Source: Octadecabacter sp. B2R22
GTDB lineage: Bacteria; Pseudomonadota; Alphaproteobacteria; Rhodobacterales; Rhodobacteraceae
DNA: 64,000 bases
Direction of reading: 5' to 3'
Assembly (NCBI RefSeq): GCF_018861045.1
Contig: NZ_JAHKQJ010000010.1
Location: forward strand, 620,001-684,000
Shown: positions 44,464 through 54,552 of the stretch, piece after piece
How positions within the stretch are numbered: position 1 is the stretch's first letter
Layout: every line of letters begins with the position of its first letter
Translations under genes and position numbers: made by a program
Notes under the pieces: model-generated
Databases searched by the model: none
The model's input: the letters and a program-made list of their open reading frames with translations, nothing else
Told to the model about the DNA's origin: nothing

Positions 44464-44772
44464 ATGGCGCATCCGCTAGAAGACCTCGTCGATGCACGCA
44501 TTCGGGCCGCCCAGCAGGACGGGGCGTTTGATGATCTGGCAGGGCAAGGCAAACCACTAGCGCCAGAAGACGACCCCGAGAATGCATTGCTGAACCGTTT
44601 GATGCGCGAGAATGGGGCGGTGCCCGAATTTGTGAGCCTTAGCCGAGAGCTGGAACGCTTACGGGCGGAATTGATCGACACGGATGATCGCACAAAGCGT
44701 GCGGATATCTTGAAAGAAATGTCGATGATGGATGCGAAGATCGATTTGGCGCGAAGGGCCTATAGGCGGTAA
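44464..44772 (+). CDS. DUF1992 (DnaJ-homologue C28-type) protein
   Basis: A 102-residue protein with the DUF1992 signature: VDARIRAAQQDGAFDDLAGQGKPL, then LLNRLMRENGAVPEFV. It is helical and cytoplasmic. Starts immediately after the TPM gene stop. Function is not established. Confidence 0.85.
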   Translation: MAHPLEDLVDARIRAAQQDGAFDDLAGQGKPLAPEDDPENALLNRLMRENGAVPEFVSLSRELERLRAELIDTDDRTKRADILKEMSMMDAKIDLARRAYRR

Positions 44773-44792
44773 CGATCTAGGAGGAACGCGCG

Positions 44793-45449
44793 ATGTGTGG
44801 ACGAATGGCGATGACGCTGCCTCATGATGCGATGGCGCAGATGTTTGATGCGGCCCCTGCTAATGATCTGCCGGAGGTTCCCAACTACAATGTTTGCCCG
44901 ACGGTGCACGTGGCTGCGGTGACGTCAGACGGAGGGCAGCGGCGGTATAATTCGATGCGCTGGGGGTTCATCCCGCATTGGTACCAGAAGCCCAATGGCG
45001 GACCGTTGTTGATCAATGCCCGCGCTGAAACGATTGCCGAAAAACCAGCGTTCAAGGCGGCCTGTCGCGAACGGCGTTGTATTATTCCGGCGGCAGGGTT
45101 TTACGAATGGGAACGCCCAGAGAATGGGTCAAAGCTGCCATGGTTTGTGCAGCGCAGCGACGGCGCGCCACTGGCGATGGCCGCGATCTGGCAAGATTGG
45201 GGGGAGCTGGGCAGCACTGCTGCAATAGTTACCACATCGGCTAACAATGCGATGGGCAGGATCCACCACCGCATTCCAGTCATTCTAGAAGCCGATCAAT
45301 GGGCTAAGTGGTTGGGTGAAGAGGGCAAGGGGGCTGCGACGTTGATGACAGCCACGGGCGAGGACACGCTGACGTTTCACCGTGTCGATACCGCCGTAAA
45401 TTCCAATCGCGCCCATGGGCCAGAATTGATCGAGCCACTTGATGTTTAG
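44793..45449 (+). CDS. HMCES/YedK-type abasic-site protein (SRAP domain)
   Basis: A 218-residue SRAP protein. The catalytic Cys2 (MCGRM) would form a thiazolidine crosslink with abasic sites in single-stranded DNA, protecting them during replication. [22 protein letters not shown] and the HHRIPVIL His-bearing block complete the active site. The start is preceded by AGGAGGAACGCGCG. Stop overlaps the convergent dehydratase stop (TTAG). Confidence 0.95.
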   Translation: MCGRMAMTLPHDAMAQMFDAAPANDLPEVPNYNVCPTVHVAAVTSDGGQRRYNSMRWGFIPHWYQKPNGGPLLINARAETIAEKPAFKAACRERRCIIPAAGFYEWERPENGSKLPWFVQRSDGAPLAMAAIWQDWGELGSTAAIVTTSANNAMGRIHHRIPVILEADQWAKWLGEEGKGAATLMTATGEDTLTFHRVDTAVNSNRAHGPELIEPLDV

Positions 45450-47242
45450 TGACTGTCGCGCGGCATGCCTTTGCGGGCGGTGTCGCGATAGTTTGGGGCG
45501 TCGCGCAGGGTCATGCCCGTGTCCAACCCGCCTGTAAGTTCGCGGAAATACTGCTGCCACGGTGTCTGGCTTTCGGGGACCTGATACCCACCCGCTTCGG
45601 TGAGGGCGCGGGCGCGTTCAGCAAGCTCTTCCAGTGGAACGAGCATATCAGCCGTGCCCTTGCCTAGGTCGAACCGCACGGTGTCGCCCGTTTTCAACAA
45701 TGCCAAACCGCCACCAGCTGCCGCCTCGGGGGAGGCGTTCAGGATCGACGGAGAACCCGAGGTGCCCGACTGGCGGCCATCGCCGATACAGGGCAACGCG
45801 TCGATGCCTTGTTTGAGCAAATAGGACGGCGCACGCATGTTCACGACCTCGGCGCCACCGGGGTAGCCTTTGGGGCCAGCGCCGCGCATGAACAGCACGC
45901 AGGAATCGTCAATGTTTTCTGCGGGGTCATCGATGCGCGCGTGGTAATCTTCGGGACCATCAAAGACGATAGCGCGGCCTTCAAAGGCCATCGGGTCGTC
46001 GGGGTTGGACAGATAACGGGCATGAAAAGCATCCGAGATGACGCTGGTTTTCATGATCGCGCTGTCAAACAGGTTACCTTTGAGGTTCAGGAAACCTGCT
46101 TCTTGCACAAGTGGATTTTCGAGAGTGCGAATGACGTCGGTGTTTGTGGCGGCGCAGGTCTTGCAGTTGTCGCCCATGCTGATGCCGTTGGCTGTGATCG
46201 CATCGGGATGGGGCAGTAAACCGCCGTTCATCAGTTCGGCCACGACGGCAGGGACGCCGCCGGCGCGGTGGTAATCTTCGCCTAGATATTTGCCCGCCGG
46301 TTGCAGGTTTACCAACAGCGGGACGTGGTGGCCAAGGGCCTGCCAGTCGTCGTTGTTTAGTGGCACGCCAAGGTGCGCGGCAATTGCATTCAGGTGGATC
46401 GGCGCGTTTGTTGATCCGCCAATCGCCGAATTGATTACAATCGCATTTTCAAAGGCTTCGCGGGTCATGATGTCGGATGGGCGCAGGTCGTCCCACACCA
46501 TATCAACGATGCGTTTGCCGGTTTCATAACTGATCTGCCCGCGTTCGCGGTAAGGGGCTGGGATCGCGGCCGAACCAGGAAGCTGCATGCCCAAGGCTTC
46601 GGCCAGCGAATTCATCGTCGTCGCGGTGCCCATGGTATTGCAATAGCCCACGGAAGGGGCACTGGATGCGGCGATGTCCATGAATTCTTCGCCGTCAATT
46701 TCGCCCTTCGCCATCATTTCGCGGGCTTTCCAAATCACAGTGCCAGAGCCTGCGCGTTCGCCATTCCAGTAGCCGTTCAACATGGGGCCAACCGAAAGTG
46801 CGATTGCGGGGATGTTGACGGTGGCGGCGGCCATCAAAAGTGCGGGCGTAGTCTTGTCGCACCCAATGTTCAACACAACGCCGTCGATCGGGTAGCCGTT
46901 CAGCGTTTCCACCAAAGACAGGTAGGCGAGGTTGCGATCAAGGTTTGCGGTCGGGCGTTTGCCGGTTTCTTGGATCGGGTGAACAGGGACTTCGATACAG
47001 GTGCCGCCAGCCGCAATGATACCGTCGCGCACACGTTTGGTGAGCTCGATATGGTGGCGGTTACAGGGGCTCAGGTCGCTGCCCGTTTGCGCTATGGCGA
47101 TAATCGGTTTCTCGCCCTGTAGTTCTTCGCGGGTGAGCCCGTAGTTCAGGTAGCGTTCCAGATAAAGCGCCGACATTTCCGGATCACCGGCGCGGTTAAA
47201 CCAATCACGGGACCGCAGGTTTTCTTTGGTCATCTTTGTCAT
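45446..47242 (-). CDS. IlvD/Edd-family dehydratase, probable sugar-acid dehydratase
   Basis: A 598-residue Fe-S dehydratase of the dihydroxy-acid/6-phosphogluconate family. Cluster cysteines appear in [25 protein letters not shown] and DNCKTCAA. Length and the [32 protein letters not shown] opening match aldonate dehydratases (arabonate, xylonate, gluconate) rather than IlvD (about 555-615, different N-terminus). The divergent KduD-like SDR supports sugar-acid catabolism. Start at 47242 is preferred; Met at 47233 is possible. Confidence 0.88.
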   Translation of the reverse strand: MTKMTKENLRSRDWFNRAGDPEMSALYLERYLNYGLTREELQGEKPIIAIAQTGSDLSPCNRHHIELTKRVRDGIIAAGGTCIEVPVHPIQETGKRPTANLDRNLAYLSLVETLNGYPIDGVVLNIGCDKTTPALLMAAATVNIPAIALSVGPMLNGYWNGERAGSGTVIWKAREMMAKGEIDGEEFMDIAASSAPSVGYCNTMGTATTMNSLAEALGMQLPGSAAIPAPYRERGQISYETGKRIVDMVWDDLRPSDIMTREAFENAIVINSAIGGSTNAPIHLNAIAAHLGVPLNNDDWQALGHHVPLLVNLQPAGKYLGEDYHRAGGVPAVVAELMNGGLLPHPDAITANGISMGDNCKTCAATNTDVIRTLENPLVQEAGFLNLKGNLFDSAIMKTSVISDAFHARYLSNPDDPMAFEGRAIVFDGPEDYHARIDDPAENIDDSCVLFMRGAGPKGYPGGAEVVNMRAPSYLLKQGIDALPCIGDGRQSGTSGSPSILNASPEAAAGGGLALLKTGDTVRFDLGKGTADMLVPLEELAERARALTEAGGYQVPESQTPWQQYFRELTGGLDTGMTLRDAPNYRDTARKGMPRDSH

Positions 47243-47409
47243 GCTCGGGCCTGTTCTTATTGGGTCTGGAATGTGGTGTTCGTTGCGGACTTTAGGCGGG
47301 TGGATCGGGATTTGAAAGCGCACATCGTGGGTGGGTCTTGGTATGGTTGCTGGTGCGCAGGTCGGGGGTGCCTTATGAATACCTGTCGCCCTCACTCTAA
47401 GGACCCTAC

Positions 47410-48171
47410 ATGACGCTCTTTGATCTAAGCGGGAAAACCGCCCTTGTGACCGGATGCAAACGTGGCATCGGGCGTGGCATGGCCGAAGCTTTGGCAGATG
47501 CGGGGGCAGATATCGTTGGTGTCAGCGCCAGTTTGGAACCGAGCGGCAGCGCGGTTGAGGCCGCCATCACCGCCAAGGGGCGCAGTTTCAAAAGCTATCA
47601 ATGCGATTTTTCCGATCGCGGGGCCGTGCGCGCGTTTGCAGATCAGTTGGAACGTGACGGGGTTGCGCCAGATATTTTGGTGAACAACGCGGGCACCATC
47701 AAGCGCAAGCCAGCGGCAGAGCATGATGATGACCTGTGGGACGAAGTGATCGACGTAAATTTGTCGTCCCAGTTTATCCTATCTCGTGAAGTCGGGCGAG
47801 GGATGATCGAACGCGGGCACGGCAAGATCATCTTTACGGCCTCACTACTGACGTTTCAGGGCGGCATCACCGTGCCTGGTTATGCGGCGTCAAAGGGTGG
47901 GATTGGTCAATTGACCAAAGCCTTGGCCAATGAATGGGCCCCTTTGGGGCTGAACGTGAATGCCATCGCACCGGGGTATATCGCGACGGACAATACGCAG
48001 GCGCTGCAAGATGACGAAGGCCGCTCGGCGGGGATCCTCGGGCGTATCCCGCAGGGACGTTGGGGCACACCCACTGATTTCGCAGGGCCTGTGGTGTTCT
48101 TGGCGTCTGCCGCGTCGGATTATGTGAACGGTGAAATTTTGGTGGTTGATGGCGGCTGGATGGGACGCTGA
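47410..48171 (+). CDS. SDR-family dehydrogenase, KduD-like
   Basis: A 253-residue short-chain dehydrogenase. The nucleotide motif TGCKRGIG is at 14-21, and the catalytic triad Ser145, Tyr158, Lys162 is complete ([14 protein letters not shown]). The overall pattern follows 2-dehydro-3-deoxy-gluconate dehydrogenase (KduD). It would oxidise or reduce an intermediate of hexuronate or sugar-acid breakdown in the cytosol. It is divergent from the dehydratase. Confidence 0.88.
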   Translation: MTLFDLSGKTALVTGCKRGIGRGMAEALADAGADIVGVSASLEPSGSAVEAAITAKGRSFKSYQCDFSDRGAVRAFADQLERDGVAPDILVNNAGTIKRKPAAEHDDDLWDEVIDVNLSSQFILSREVGRGMIERGHGKIIFTASLLTFQGGITVPGYAASKGGIGQLTKALANEWAPLGLNVNAIAPGYIATDNTQALQDDEGRSAGILGRIPQGRWGTPTDFAGPVVFLASAASDYVNGEILVVDGGWMGR

Positions 48172-48206
48172 GACAATGACATGGGTAGATCCGCATTTGG
48201 ATTAAC

Positions 48207-48218
48207 GTTTGCGCAAAC
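48207..48218. promoter_or_regulatory. Candidate LacI/GalR-type operator
   Basis: GTTTGCGCAAAC is a 12-bp perfect palindrome with CG-centred half sites; a third half, AAGTTTGCGA, follows at 48223. It lies 192 bases before the oxidoreductase start. No LacI gene is visible. Confidence 0.4.
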
Positions 48219-48409
48219 AATCAAGTTTGCGACGACGCGGGAAATAGCTATACGCAAAGCAGAGGATATGGCCATCGATGCTGGCCGCATCATGTCGCGC
48301 CCTCGTAAAACAGACGCTTTAGGGCATCGCGACACACCCCAAGCAAAGAGCCTTGGACAAAATGAATTCGCGCCATCTCAAAGTGGCGCCGTGATATAGG
48401 AGACGACCA

Positions 48410-49297
48410 ATGAGTAAACCAACGATTGGCTTTATGGGGCTTGGGCTCATGGGGGGGGCGATGGTGTCCCGTCTGCAGGATCAGGGTTATTCCGTGACCG
48501 TGCTGGGCAACCGGGACCGCACTGAACTGGACAAAGCGATTGCCCGCGGCGCGAGTGAGGCCAAGAGCGCCCGCGAAGTTGCACAAGCAAGCGATGTCGT
48601 GATGCTGTGCATGGGTACGTCCGAACATGTCGAAGGCCGGATGCTTGGTGATGACGGTGTGTTGGCTGGATTGAAGTCCGGCGCAGTTGTGATTGATTTC
48701 GGGACGTCCTTGCCGGCATCCACAAAGAAAATGGGCGAAGCAACAGCAGCGGCTGGCGGAACCTATTTGGACGCGCCGTTGGGCCGCACGCCAACCCACG
48801 CGCTTGTGGGTGAGTTGAACATCATGTGTTCTGGCGACGAAGCAGCATTCAAGACGGTCGAACCTGTCTTGAACGACCTTGCTGAAAACGTGTTCCATTT
48901 GGGCGCGCTGGGCAACGGTCACACGATCAAGCTGCTCAACAACTTCTTTGGTCAGACTGTGGCCAACGCATTGGCAGAAGTCTTTGCGCAAGCGGACATT
49001 GCGGGCATTGATCGCAAGCAGGTTTTTGACGTTATGCACTCAGGTCCGCTTGGATCTCCGTTCATGGCATTCATGGCCGAGTACGCGCTCAACGGTGATC
49101 CGAGCAAGCTGGCGTTTTCGATCAAGAACGCGACCAAGGATGTTGGTTACTATGACCAGATGACACGTGATGCAGGTGCGCCGTCCATTATGGCGGCTGC
49201 TCCTTTGCAGATCATGAAGGACGCGATTGAAGCCGGTTACGGTGAAAACCTCGTGCCTGAGTTCACCGACTACTATGTCGAACGCTTGAAGAAATAA
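48410..49297 (+). CDS. Beta-hydroxyacid dehydrogenase (GarR-type)
   Basis: A 295-residue NAD(P)-dependent oxidoreductase. The dinucleotide motif GFMGLGLMGGAM is at 7-18, the substrate segment DAPLGRTPTHALVGEL is near 121-135 and the catalytic lysine is Lys174 in GHTIKLLNNFF. Relatives reduce tartronate semialdehyde or oxidise 3-hydroxyisobutyrate. With the dehydratase and KduD-like gene it suggests sugar-acid degradation. The start follows AGGAGACGACCA. Confidence 0.88.
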   Translation: MSKPTIGFMGLGLMGGAMVSRLQDQGYSVTVLGNRDRTELDKAIARGASEAKSAREVAQASDVVMLCMGTSEHVEGRMLGDDGVLAGLKSGAVVIDFGTSLPASTKKMGEATAAAGGTYLDAPLGRTPTHALVGELNIMCSGDEAAFKTVEPVLNDLAENVFHLGALGNGHTIKLLNNFFGQTVANALAEVFAQADIAGIDRKQVFDVMHSGPLGSPFMAFMAEYALNGDPSKLAFSIKNATKDVGYYDQMTRDAGAPSIMAAAPLQIMKDAIEAGYGENLVPEFTDYYVERLKK

Positions 49298-49348
49298 AAC
49301 TTATTGGCCCCTTGCGCATTGGTGCAGGGGGCATCGGAGCCCCCTCAA

Positions 49349-50278
49349 ATGACTATCACACACCTCGTCACCCATTCCGGTGGCTTTCATGCGGATGAAC
49401 TGCTGTCTTCCGTGATCCTGACACGACTTTTCCCCGAGGCGCAGTTGATGCGGACGCGGGATAAGCAAACGATCACGCCAGGTGCGGACAAGATTATCTA
49501 TGATGTGGGCGGCGCATATGACGCGGATGCGCAGATTTTTGATCACCACCAGAAACCGGGCCCGTTGCGCGAAGATGAGCAACCTTATAGTTCGTTTGGG
49601 TTGGTCTGGAACCATTTCGGGCGGGCGTATCTGGCGGCGATGGACGTGCCGGAGGATCACATCGAATACATCCACGGCAAGTTTGATGCGAAGTTCGTCC
49701 TGCCGATCGATCTGCTGGACAACGGCGCGATGGAACCATCTGTCGCAGGACCTTTGTCCATTCTGACTTTGCCGTCTTTGTTAGGCAGCTTAAAGCCTGT
49801 CTTTGATGACCCATCACCGACAGCGGATGACGACGCGTTTATGTCTGCCTTGCCGATCGCGCGCCGTTTTGTCGAAGCGCAGATATTGAACCTTGCCGCA
49901 AAGAAACGCGCCGAGAGCCTTGTCGAAGATGCCGTTGATCAAGCGGGAACATCGCCCATTCTAGAACTGCCGATGGGGATGCCGTACCGTTCTGTTCTGG
50001 ACAAAAAAGAAGCGGATCACATCCTGTTCGTTGTGATCCCGCGCGGGGATGATTGGACGCTCGGGGGCATTAAGCTGTCTGGTGATACGTTTGAGCAACG
50101 CGCTGATTTGCCTGCTGCATGGGCAGGGCTCACGGATGCAGCCTTAGAGGCGGCGAGCGGCGTAAAAGGGGCAAAGTTCTGCCACAACGCTCGCTTTATT
50201 GCCGTCGCCACTTCGCGTGATGCGATCTTGGAAATGGCCGAACTGGCCGTACAAGAGGCGCAACAGGCAGAAGCCTGA
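49349..50278 (+). CDS. MYG1 family protein
   Basis: A 309-residue DHH-like metal-binding protein of the MYG1 family: THSGGFHADELLSSVIL and YDVGGAYD-DHHQ motifs are intact. Eukaryotic MYG1 is a 3'-5' RNA exonuclease; bacterial members are presumed nucleases. It starts with GGAGCCCCCTCAA before ATG at 49349; an ORF from 49304 is rejected. Role here is unclear. Confidence 0.88.
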   Translation: MTITHLVTHSGGFHADELLSSVILTRLFPEAQLMRTRDKQTITPGADKIIYDVGGAYDADAQIFDHHQKPGPLREDEQPYSSFGLVWNHFGRAYLAAMDVPEDHIEYIHGKFDAKFVLPIDLLDNGAMEPSVAGPLSILTLPSLLGSLKPVFDDPSPTADDDAFMSALPIARRFVEAQILNLAAKKRAESLVEDAVDQAGTSPILELPMGMPYRSVLDKKEADHILFVVIPRGDDWTLGGIKLSGDTFEQRADLPAAWAGLTDAALEAASGVKGAKFCHNARFIAVATSRDAILEMAELAVQEAQQAEA

Positions 50279-50304
50279 GTGCGCCTCGATTGGGAAAGGC
50301 GTCG

Positions 50305-51231
50305 CTAGAGCCCGCGGATACGTGGGTCTAGCGCGTCACGCAGCCCGTCACCCATGTAGTTCACCGCCAGAACCGTCAGGCTGATCGCAAGGCCGGGCCA
50401 CATCACCCGTTGAGGGTGCTGTTGCATGAAGTCGGTCGCATCAAACAGCAAACGGCCCCACGTCGGAAAGTCCGGCGGAAAGCCAAGACCAAGGAAGCTA
50501 AGCGCGCTTTCAGTAATGATGGCTGTGGCAATCCCGAGGGTGGCAGACACCATGATCGGGGACATCACGTTTGGCAGCACGTGGCGCAGGATCATCCGGC
50601 CCGGACGCGTTCCGATAGAACGCGCAGCAAGGACAAATTCCCGTTCCTTCAAGGCCAATACGTCGCCGCGCACAATGCGGGCTGTGGGCATCCATGACGT
50701 AATACCAATGGCGATCACGATCAGGATGAAGATACCGGTTTCAGGCCCGAAGGACGCGGACAAAGGCTGGCGGAACAACATCACCATAACCAGCAGCAGT
50801 GGCAGCAACGGCAGGGCGAGGAACAGGTCCGTCGTGCGCATCAACAAACCGTCGATACGTTTGAAATATCCTGCCAGCACGCCAACAAGCGTGCCAAGAA
50901 ACAACGCGAGGCCCATTGCCGTCAGCCCAACCGAGATTGAGGTCTGCCCACCGGCCATCATCCGCGCCAGCATGTCACGCCCCAATTGGTCCGTTCCAAA
51001 CGGGTGCGCGAAAGACGATCCTTGGTTGCGGGCACGAATGTCGATGTAGGTCGGATCGATCGACCAAATCCATGGGCCCACATAAACGGCCAATACGATA
51101 AAGATAAAGAAACACGCGCCCATAACAGCGCCTTTGTGAGTCTTGAACTGGTCCCAAACGTCCCACCACTGGTTGCGGGCGGGGGCCTCTGTGCGGGTGT
51201 CGAGGGACGGGGTTGTCGCTGCTTCAGTCAT
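50305..51231 (-). CDS. Peptide/opine ABC transporter permease (DppC/OppC type)
   Basis: A 308-residue inner-membrane permease with about six helices. The N-terminal charged tail, DQLGRDMLARMMAGGQTSISVGL and the EAA loop (AARSIGTRPGRMILRHVLPN) identify OppC/DppC. It overlaps the upstream permease by 8 bases. It is the last gene of the leftward operon. Confidence 0.92.
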   Translation of the reverse strand: MTEAATTPSLDTRTEAPARNQWWDVWDQFKTHKGAVMGACFFIFIVLAVYVGPWIWSIDPTYIDIRARNQGSSFAHPFGTDQLGRDMLARMMAGGQTSISVGLTAMGLALFLGTLVGVLAGYFKRIDGLLMRTTDLFLALPLLPLLLVMVMLFRQPLSASFGPETGIFILIVIAIGITSWMPTARIVRGDVLALKEREFVLAARSIGTRPGRMILRHVLPNVMSPIMVSATLGIATAIITESALSFLGLGFPPDFPTWGRLLFDATDFMQQHPQRVMWPGLAISLTVLAVNYMGDGLRDALDPRIRGL

Positions 51232-52246
51232 AGCGAATCCTCGGGTCTAGGATGCCGTAGAGAATATCGGCGATCAAATTGAAGAACACGATCAGCACCG
51301 CAAAGATGAAGGTCAAGGTTTGCACCATTGGCACATCGCTGCCTTGGATCGAGACGATCAGAAGTTGGCCGATGCCGTTCACTTTGAAGATTTGCTCGGT
51401 GATGATGGCCCCGCCAAAGATCGCTGGAATGCCCAGTGCGATGACGGTGATCACGGGGATCATGGAATTGCGCAGCACGTGTTTCAGGACGACGACGCTT
51501 TCGGTCATGCCTTTGGCGCGGGCAGTGCGCACGTAGTCTTGGTTCAGGTTGTCCAGCATCGAGGCCCGCATAAAGCGGCTGATCTGCGCCGTGGTTTGCA
51601 GCGCAAGCACCATGACGGGCAGCACCATCTGGCGCACTTGTTTGCCGAAGTTTTCCCATGAATCGACAACCAGCGTGGTGTCGTAGATCGACGGGAACCA
51701 CCAGAAACTGTCGTTGGGCATCATCACGGTGAACAGGATAATCATCAACACACCGCTAAAGAACGGCGGGATCGAGAACCCGATCATCGACACGAATGTC
51801 CCTGCCTGATCGAACACGGAATATTGACGGTACGCAGAGATGACGCCGATCGGTAGCGCGATGAGGACGCCGACAACATAGGCCAACCCGACCACCATAA
51901 GAGTCTGTGGAATACGTTCAAAGACGGTGTCCAGAACGGGCGCGCGGGTCTGCCATGAGATCAGGCGCGCGGCGTCTGGTGTGTCAATCCAAGAGACGGA
52001 TTGGGACAGGTAGAACATGGGTTCCGACCAGACCATTTGTTTTAGCCACAGCAAATAGCGGATATGAACGGGTTCCCCCATACCGAGGGACTGGCGGATC
52101 TGTTCGCGGACTTCTGGCGGGATCGTCAACGGCAGGCTCGCCGTTGGATCACCTGGGGCCATGTCCAGCAACAGAAAGATGATCAACGAGATGAAGATCA
52201 ACGTTGGAATAGCCGTAAAAAGGCGCCGGATTGTATAGGTCAGCAT
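51224..52246 (-). CDS. Peptide/opine ABC transporter permease (DppB/OppB type)
   Basis: A 340-residue permease. Six helices, the N-terminal MLTYTIRRLFTAIPTLI and an EAA loop (RTARAKGMTESVVVLKHVLRN) fit OppB/DppB. Pairs with the OppC-type permease to form the channel. An unrelated exported protein gene lies just upstream. Confidence 0.92.
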   Translation of the reverse strand: MLTYTIRRLFTAIPTLIFISLIIFLLLDMAPGDPTASLPLTIPPEVREQIRQSLGMGEPVHIRYLLWLKQMVWSEPMFYLSQSVSWIDTPDAARLISWQTRAPVLDTVFERIPQTLMVVGLAYVVGVLIALPIGVISAYRQYSVFDQAGTFVSMIGFSIPPFFSGVLMIILFTVMMPNDSFWWFPSIYDTTLVVDSWENFGKQVRQMVLPVMVLALQTTAQISRFMRASMLDNLNQDYVRTARAKGMTESVVVLKHVLRNSMIPVITVIALGIPAIFGGAIITEQIFKVNGIGQLLIVSIQGSDVPMVQTLTFIFAVLIVFFNLIADILYGILDPRIRYD

Positions 52247-52280
52247 GGGCGTGCCCTTGGAAGATTATCGGTTTTGTTCA

Positions 52281-52676
52281 TCAGAGAGCCTCACCGGTTG
52301 GGCAATCGGCTACGATTGTGACGGGGTTGCCGAAGTACTGTGCCGTCGCCGTAATCAGGGCGGATGGGCCGTCAGTTTGTGAAATCGCGAACTTGTCTTC
52401 GTCTATCGAATAGAACGATAGACCTTCCGAGGTTTCTTCAAAGACCATGGTGTATGTTTTTCCGTCGTCGAGCAATGTCGCGTTGCTTGGCGTGGGCGGG
52501 ATAGTGACCTGAAAGTTAAAATCGATCGTTTCACAAATTCCGTTATCGTCGCAAGCTTCATCGGCGTGGCATTCGTAGGTGAATTGTTGCGAATAGGCGG
52601 GCACCGCGAAAAGCGTCAGCATAGCGACACAAAGGGCGCTCGATATTCGAGTAAACGTTGGCAGTTTGGAGTTCAT
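52281..52676 (-). CDS. Exported hypothetical protein within ABC operon
   Basis: A 131-residue protein with a signal peptide (about 1-32, cleavage near VPAYSQQ) and a mature domain with four cysteines (ECHADEACDDNGICET) near its start, likely disulfide-bonded, followed by beta-rich sequence ending DCPTGEAL. It sits between the substrate-binding protein and the permeases, same strand. No family is recognised; it might be an accessory ligand-binding protein. Start at 52676 is chosen because it opens the signal peptide. Confidence 0.65.
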   Translation of the reverse strand: MNSKLPTFTRISSALCVAMLTLFAVPAYSQQFTYECHADEACDDNGICETIDFNFQVTIPPTPSNATLLDDGKTYTMVFEETSEGLSFYSIDEDKFAISQTDGPSALITATAQYFGNPVTIVADCPTGEAL

Positions 52677-52820
52677 TTTGATGCAGCCATGGGTTTCGTC
52701 CTCAGCAACAAGGTGCGGGTAGCGGCAAGTTACAAAGGCAAAGAAAGGCTGCATGAAAATCAAATCCGTAAGGGTGGGGAAAGGGTGGGCATTGCTGCCC
52801 ACCCCGTTTTTAGGTCAGGC

Positions 52821-54542
52821 TCATTCGCCCATGCGGTACCAGCTGGCGATGTTCCACAGTTCGGAGTCCCAATCGGAAATCGCGATGCCGCCTAATGTGT
52901 TGGCATGTGCAGATACGCCGCCACGGTGAACGAGTGGGATGATGGAGTAAGATTCCATCAGCATGTCGTTCATCTGCTTAACGATCTCAGCGCGGGCTTC
53001 GATGCCTGCAGTGGATGCGAGTTCGTCGATCAGCGCGTCATAGGCTGGATCACAGAAACGCTGCATGTTGGAACCCTGCCACTGTGACTCTGGGCTTGGC
53101 CATTCTTTACAGGCCCAGTTCGCCATGTAGGCTTCTGGGTCAACGCCTGCGAAGTTGTTGGTGTACATTTCAACGTCGGCATAGAACTTCTGGAATGTAT
53201 CAGGCGATGCTGGATCGCCGCCAAAGAACACAGATGCATCGATGTTACGCAGGTCGGCTTGAATGCCCAGTTCGCTCCACCACTGTTTGATCAGCGCTTG
53301 CGCATCCTGACGAACCGCGTTTGTGGATGTCTGGTAGGACACGATGAGTGGCATGCCGTCGAGTTCACGAACACCGTCACCATCCGTGTCAACGATGCCT
53401 GCTTCATCAAGCATTGCGATGGCACCAGCCATGTCTTGCGTCAGGCAAGCGTCATTTGCAGTGGATGCATAAACCGCAGGGGCAGGCAGCACGTTACATG
53501 TTGCTTGACCACCGGCGCCGTAGCCGATTTCAACCAACAGACCGCGGTCGATCGCCATGGACATGGCTTGTGCGATTGTCTGGTTGGTCAGGAACGGGTG
53601 CTCGCCGCCTTCAGCAGTGGCACGCAAATCGCCAAGATCAGCGGATGGGTTTGTCTGGTTCAGGTGCAGACGCTCAACGGATGTACCGAAGGCTGTTACA
53701 ACTGTACCGATGCCGGCAGATTCCATGTCGGCCAGAACTGTCGGGTCGATCTGAAGGTTCCAAGCGTAGTCGAATTCGCCAGTTTCCAGAACCGAACGTG
53801 CAGCCGCAGCTGCATCGCCGCCACCTTTGAACAGTACAGTTTCAAACGCTGGCTGGCCGTCGATGCGGAAGTTTTCGTTGGCGGAGAACTGGATCACGTC
53901 GTTGGCTTTGAAGTCTGTTACAACGAACGGACCGGTGCCGATCGGGCCAAAGTTTGCGTCAACACATGTTGGTGCGGCCGCACCAAGACAGTCAGCAAAC
54001 TGAGCTGCTTGAATGATCGGGCTCTCGGCACCGACAAGTGCTGTGTAAGGGAATGGTTTTGGCGCATCAAAAGTGATTTTGATGGTCATATCATCCACGG
54101 CTTCGACGCTTTCAACACCGTCAAAGTAGGATGCTTGTGCGCAACCGCCGCCTTCAGCGGTACAGTACTGCCACGTGAACACAGCGTCATTTGCTGTCAG
54201 TGGCGTGCCATCTGACCACATAACACCGTCTTGCAGTGTCCATGTGATGGTTGTCAGGTCTTCGGAGATGCCGCCGTTTTCAACAGTCGGGATTTCAGAA
54301 GCAAGCCACGGAACCAATTCACCTGTGTTGGTGAAACGGCCAAGGGATTCCAGCACGAGAGATGCGGATTCAACTTCTTTTGTGCCGCCCGACAGATACG
54401 GGTTCAACGTGGATGGCGCTTGCCAATAAATGATGTTGAGCTGGCCATCGCGTCCGCGTTCGCCTTCGTGACCGTCGGCAAAAGCCATTGGTGCGAAAGC
54501 CACCGCAGCGGTGGCGCCCATTAGGGCTGATCGTAGTTTCAT
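52821..54542 (-). CDS. Peptide/opine ABC transporter substrate-binding protein
   Basis: A 573-residue periplasmic binding protein of the SBP_bac_5 (DppA/OppA) family, with a signal peptide (1-about 22). Seen are NIIYWQAPSTLNPYLSGGTKE (domain start), TWTLQDGVMWSDGTPLTANDAVF and a late WYRMGE. It follows the two ATPase genes. Ligand may be a peptide, opine or other; M20 peptidases encoded next door suggest acylated amino acids or peptides. Confidence 0.93.
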   Translation of the reverse strand: MKLRSALMGATAAVAFAPMAFADGHEGERGRDGQLNIIYWQAPSTLNPYLSGGTKEVESASLVLESLGRFTNTGELVPWLASEIPTVENGGISEDLTTITWTLQDGVMWSDGTPLTANDAVFTWQYCTAEGGGCAQASYFDGVESVEAVDDMTIKITFDAPKPFPYTALVGAESPIIQAAQFADCLGAAAPTCVDANFGPIGTGPFVVTDFKANDVIQFSANENFRIDGQPAFETVLFKGGGDAAAAARSVLETGEFDYAWNLQIDPTVLADMESAGIGTVVTAFGTSVERLHLNQTNPSADLGDLRATAEGGEHPFLTNQTIAQAMSMAIDRGLLVEIGYGAGGQATCNVLPAPAVYASTANDACLTQDMAGAIAMLDEAGIVDTDGDGVRELDGMPLIVSYQTSTNAVRQDAQALIKQWWSELGIQADLRNIDASVFFGGDPASPDTFQKFYADVEMYTNNFAGVDPEAYMANWACKEWPSPESQWQGSNMQRFCDPAYDALIDELASTAGIEARAEIVKQMNDMLMESYSIIPLVHRGGVSAHANTLGGIAISDWDSELWNIASWYRMGE

Positions 54543-54552
54543 GACGTCTCTC

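Noticed and set aside
45446-47242. Naming the dehydratase ilvD
   Set aside because: Its N-terminus, length and neighbours fit sugar-acid dehydratases better than the branched-chain enzyme.
48181-48399. 72-codon open frame in the KduD-oxidoreductase gap
   Set aside because: No ribosome site or homologue, low-complexity composition, and it spans the LacI-like palindrome; more likely promoter DNA.
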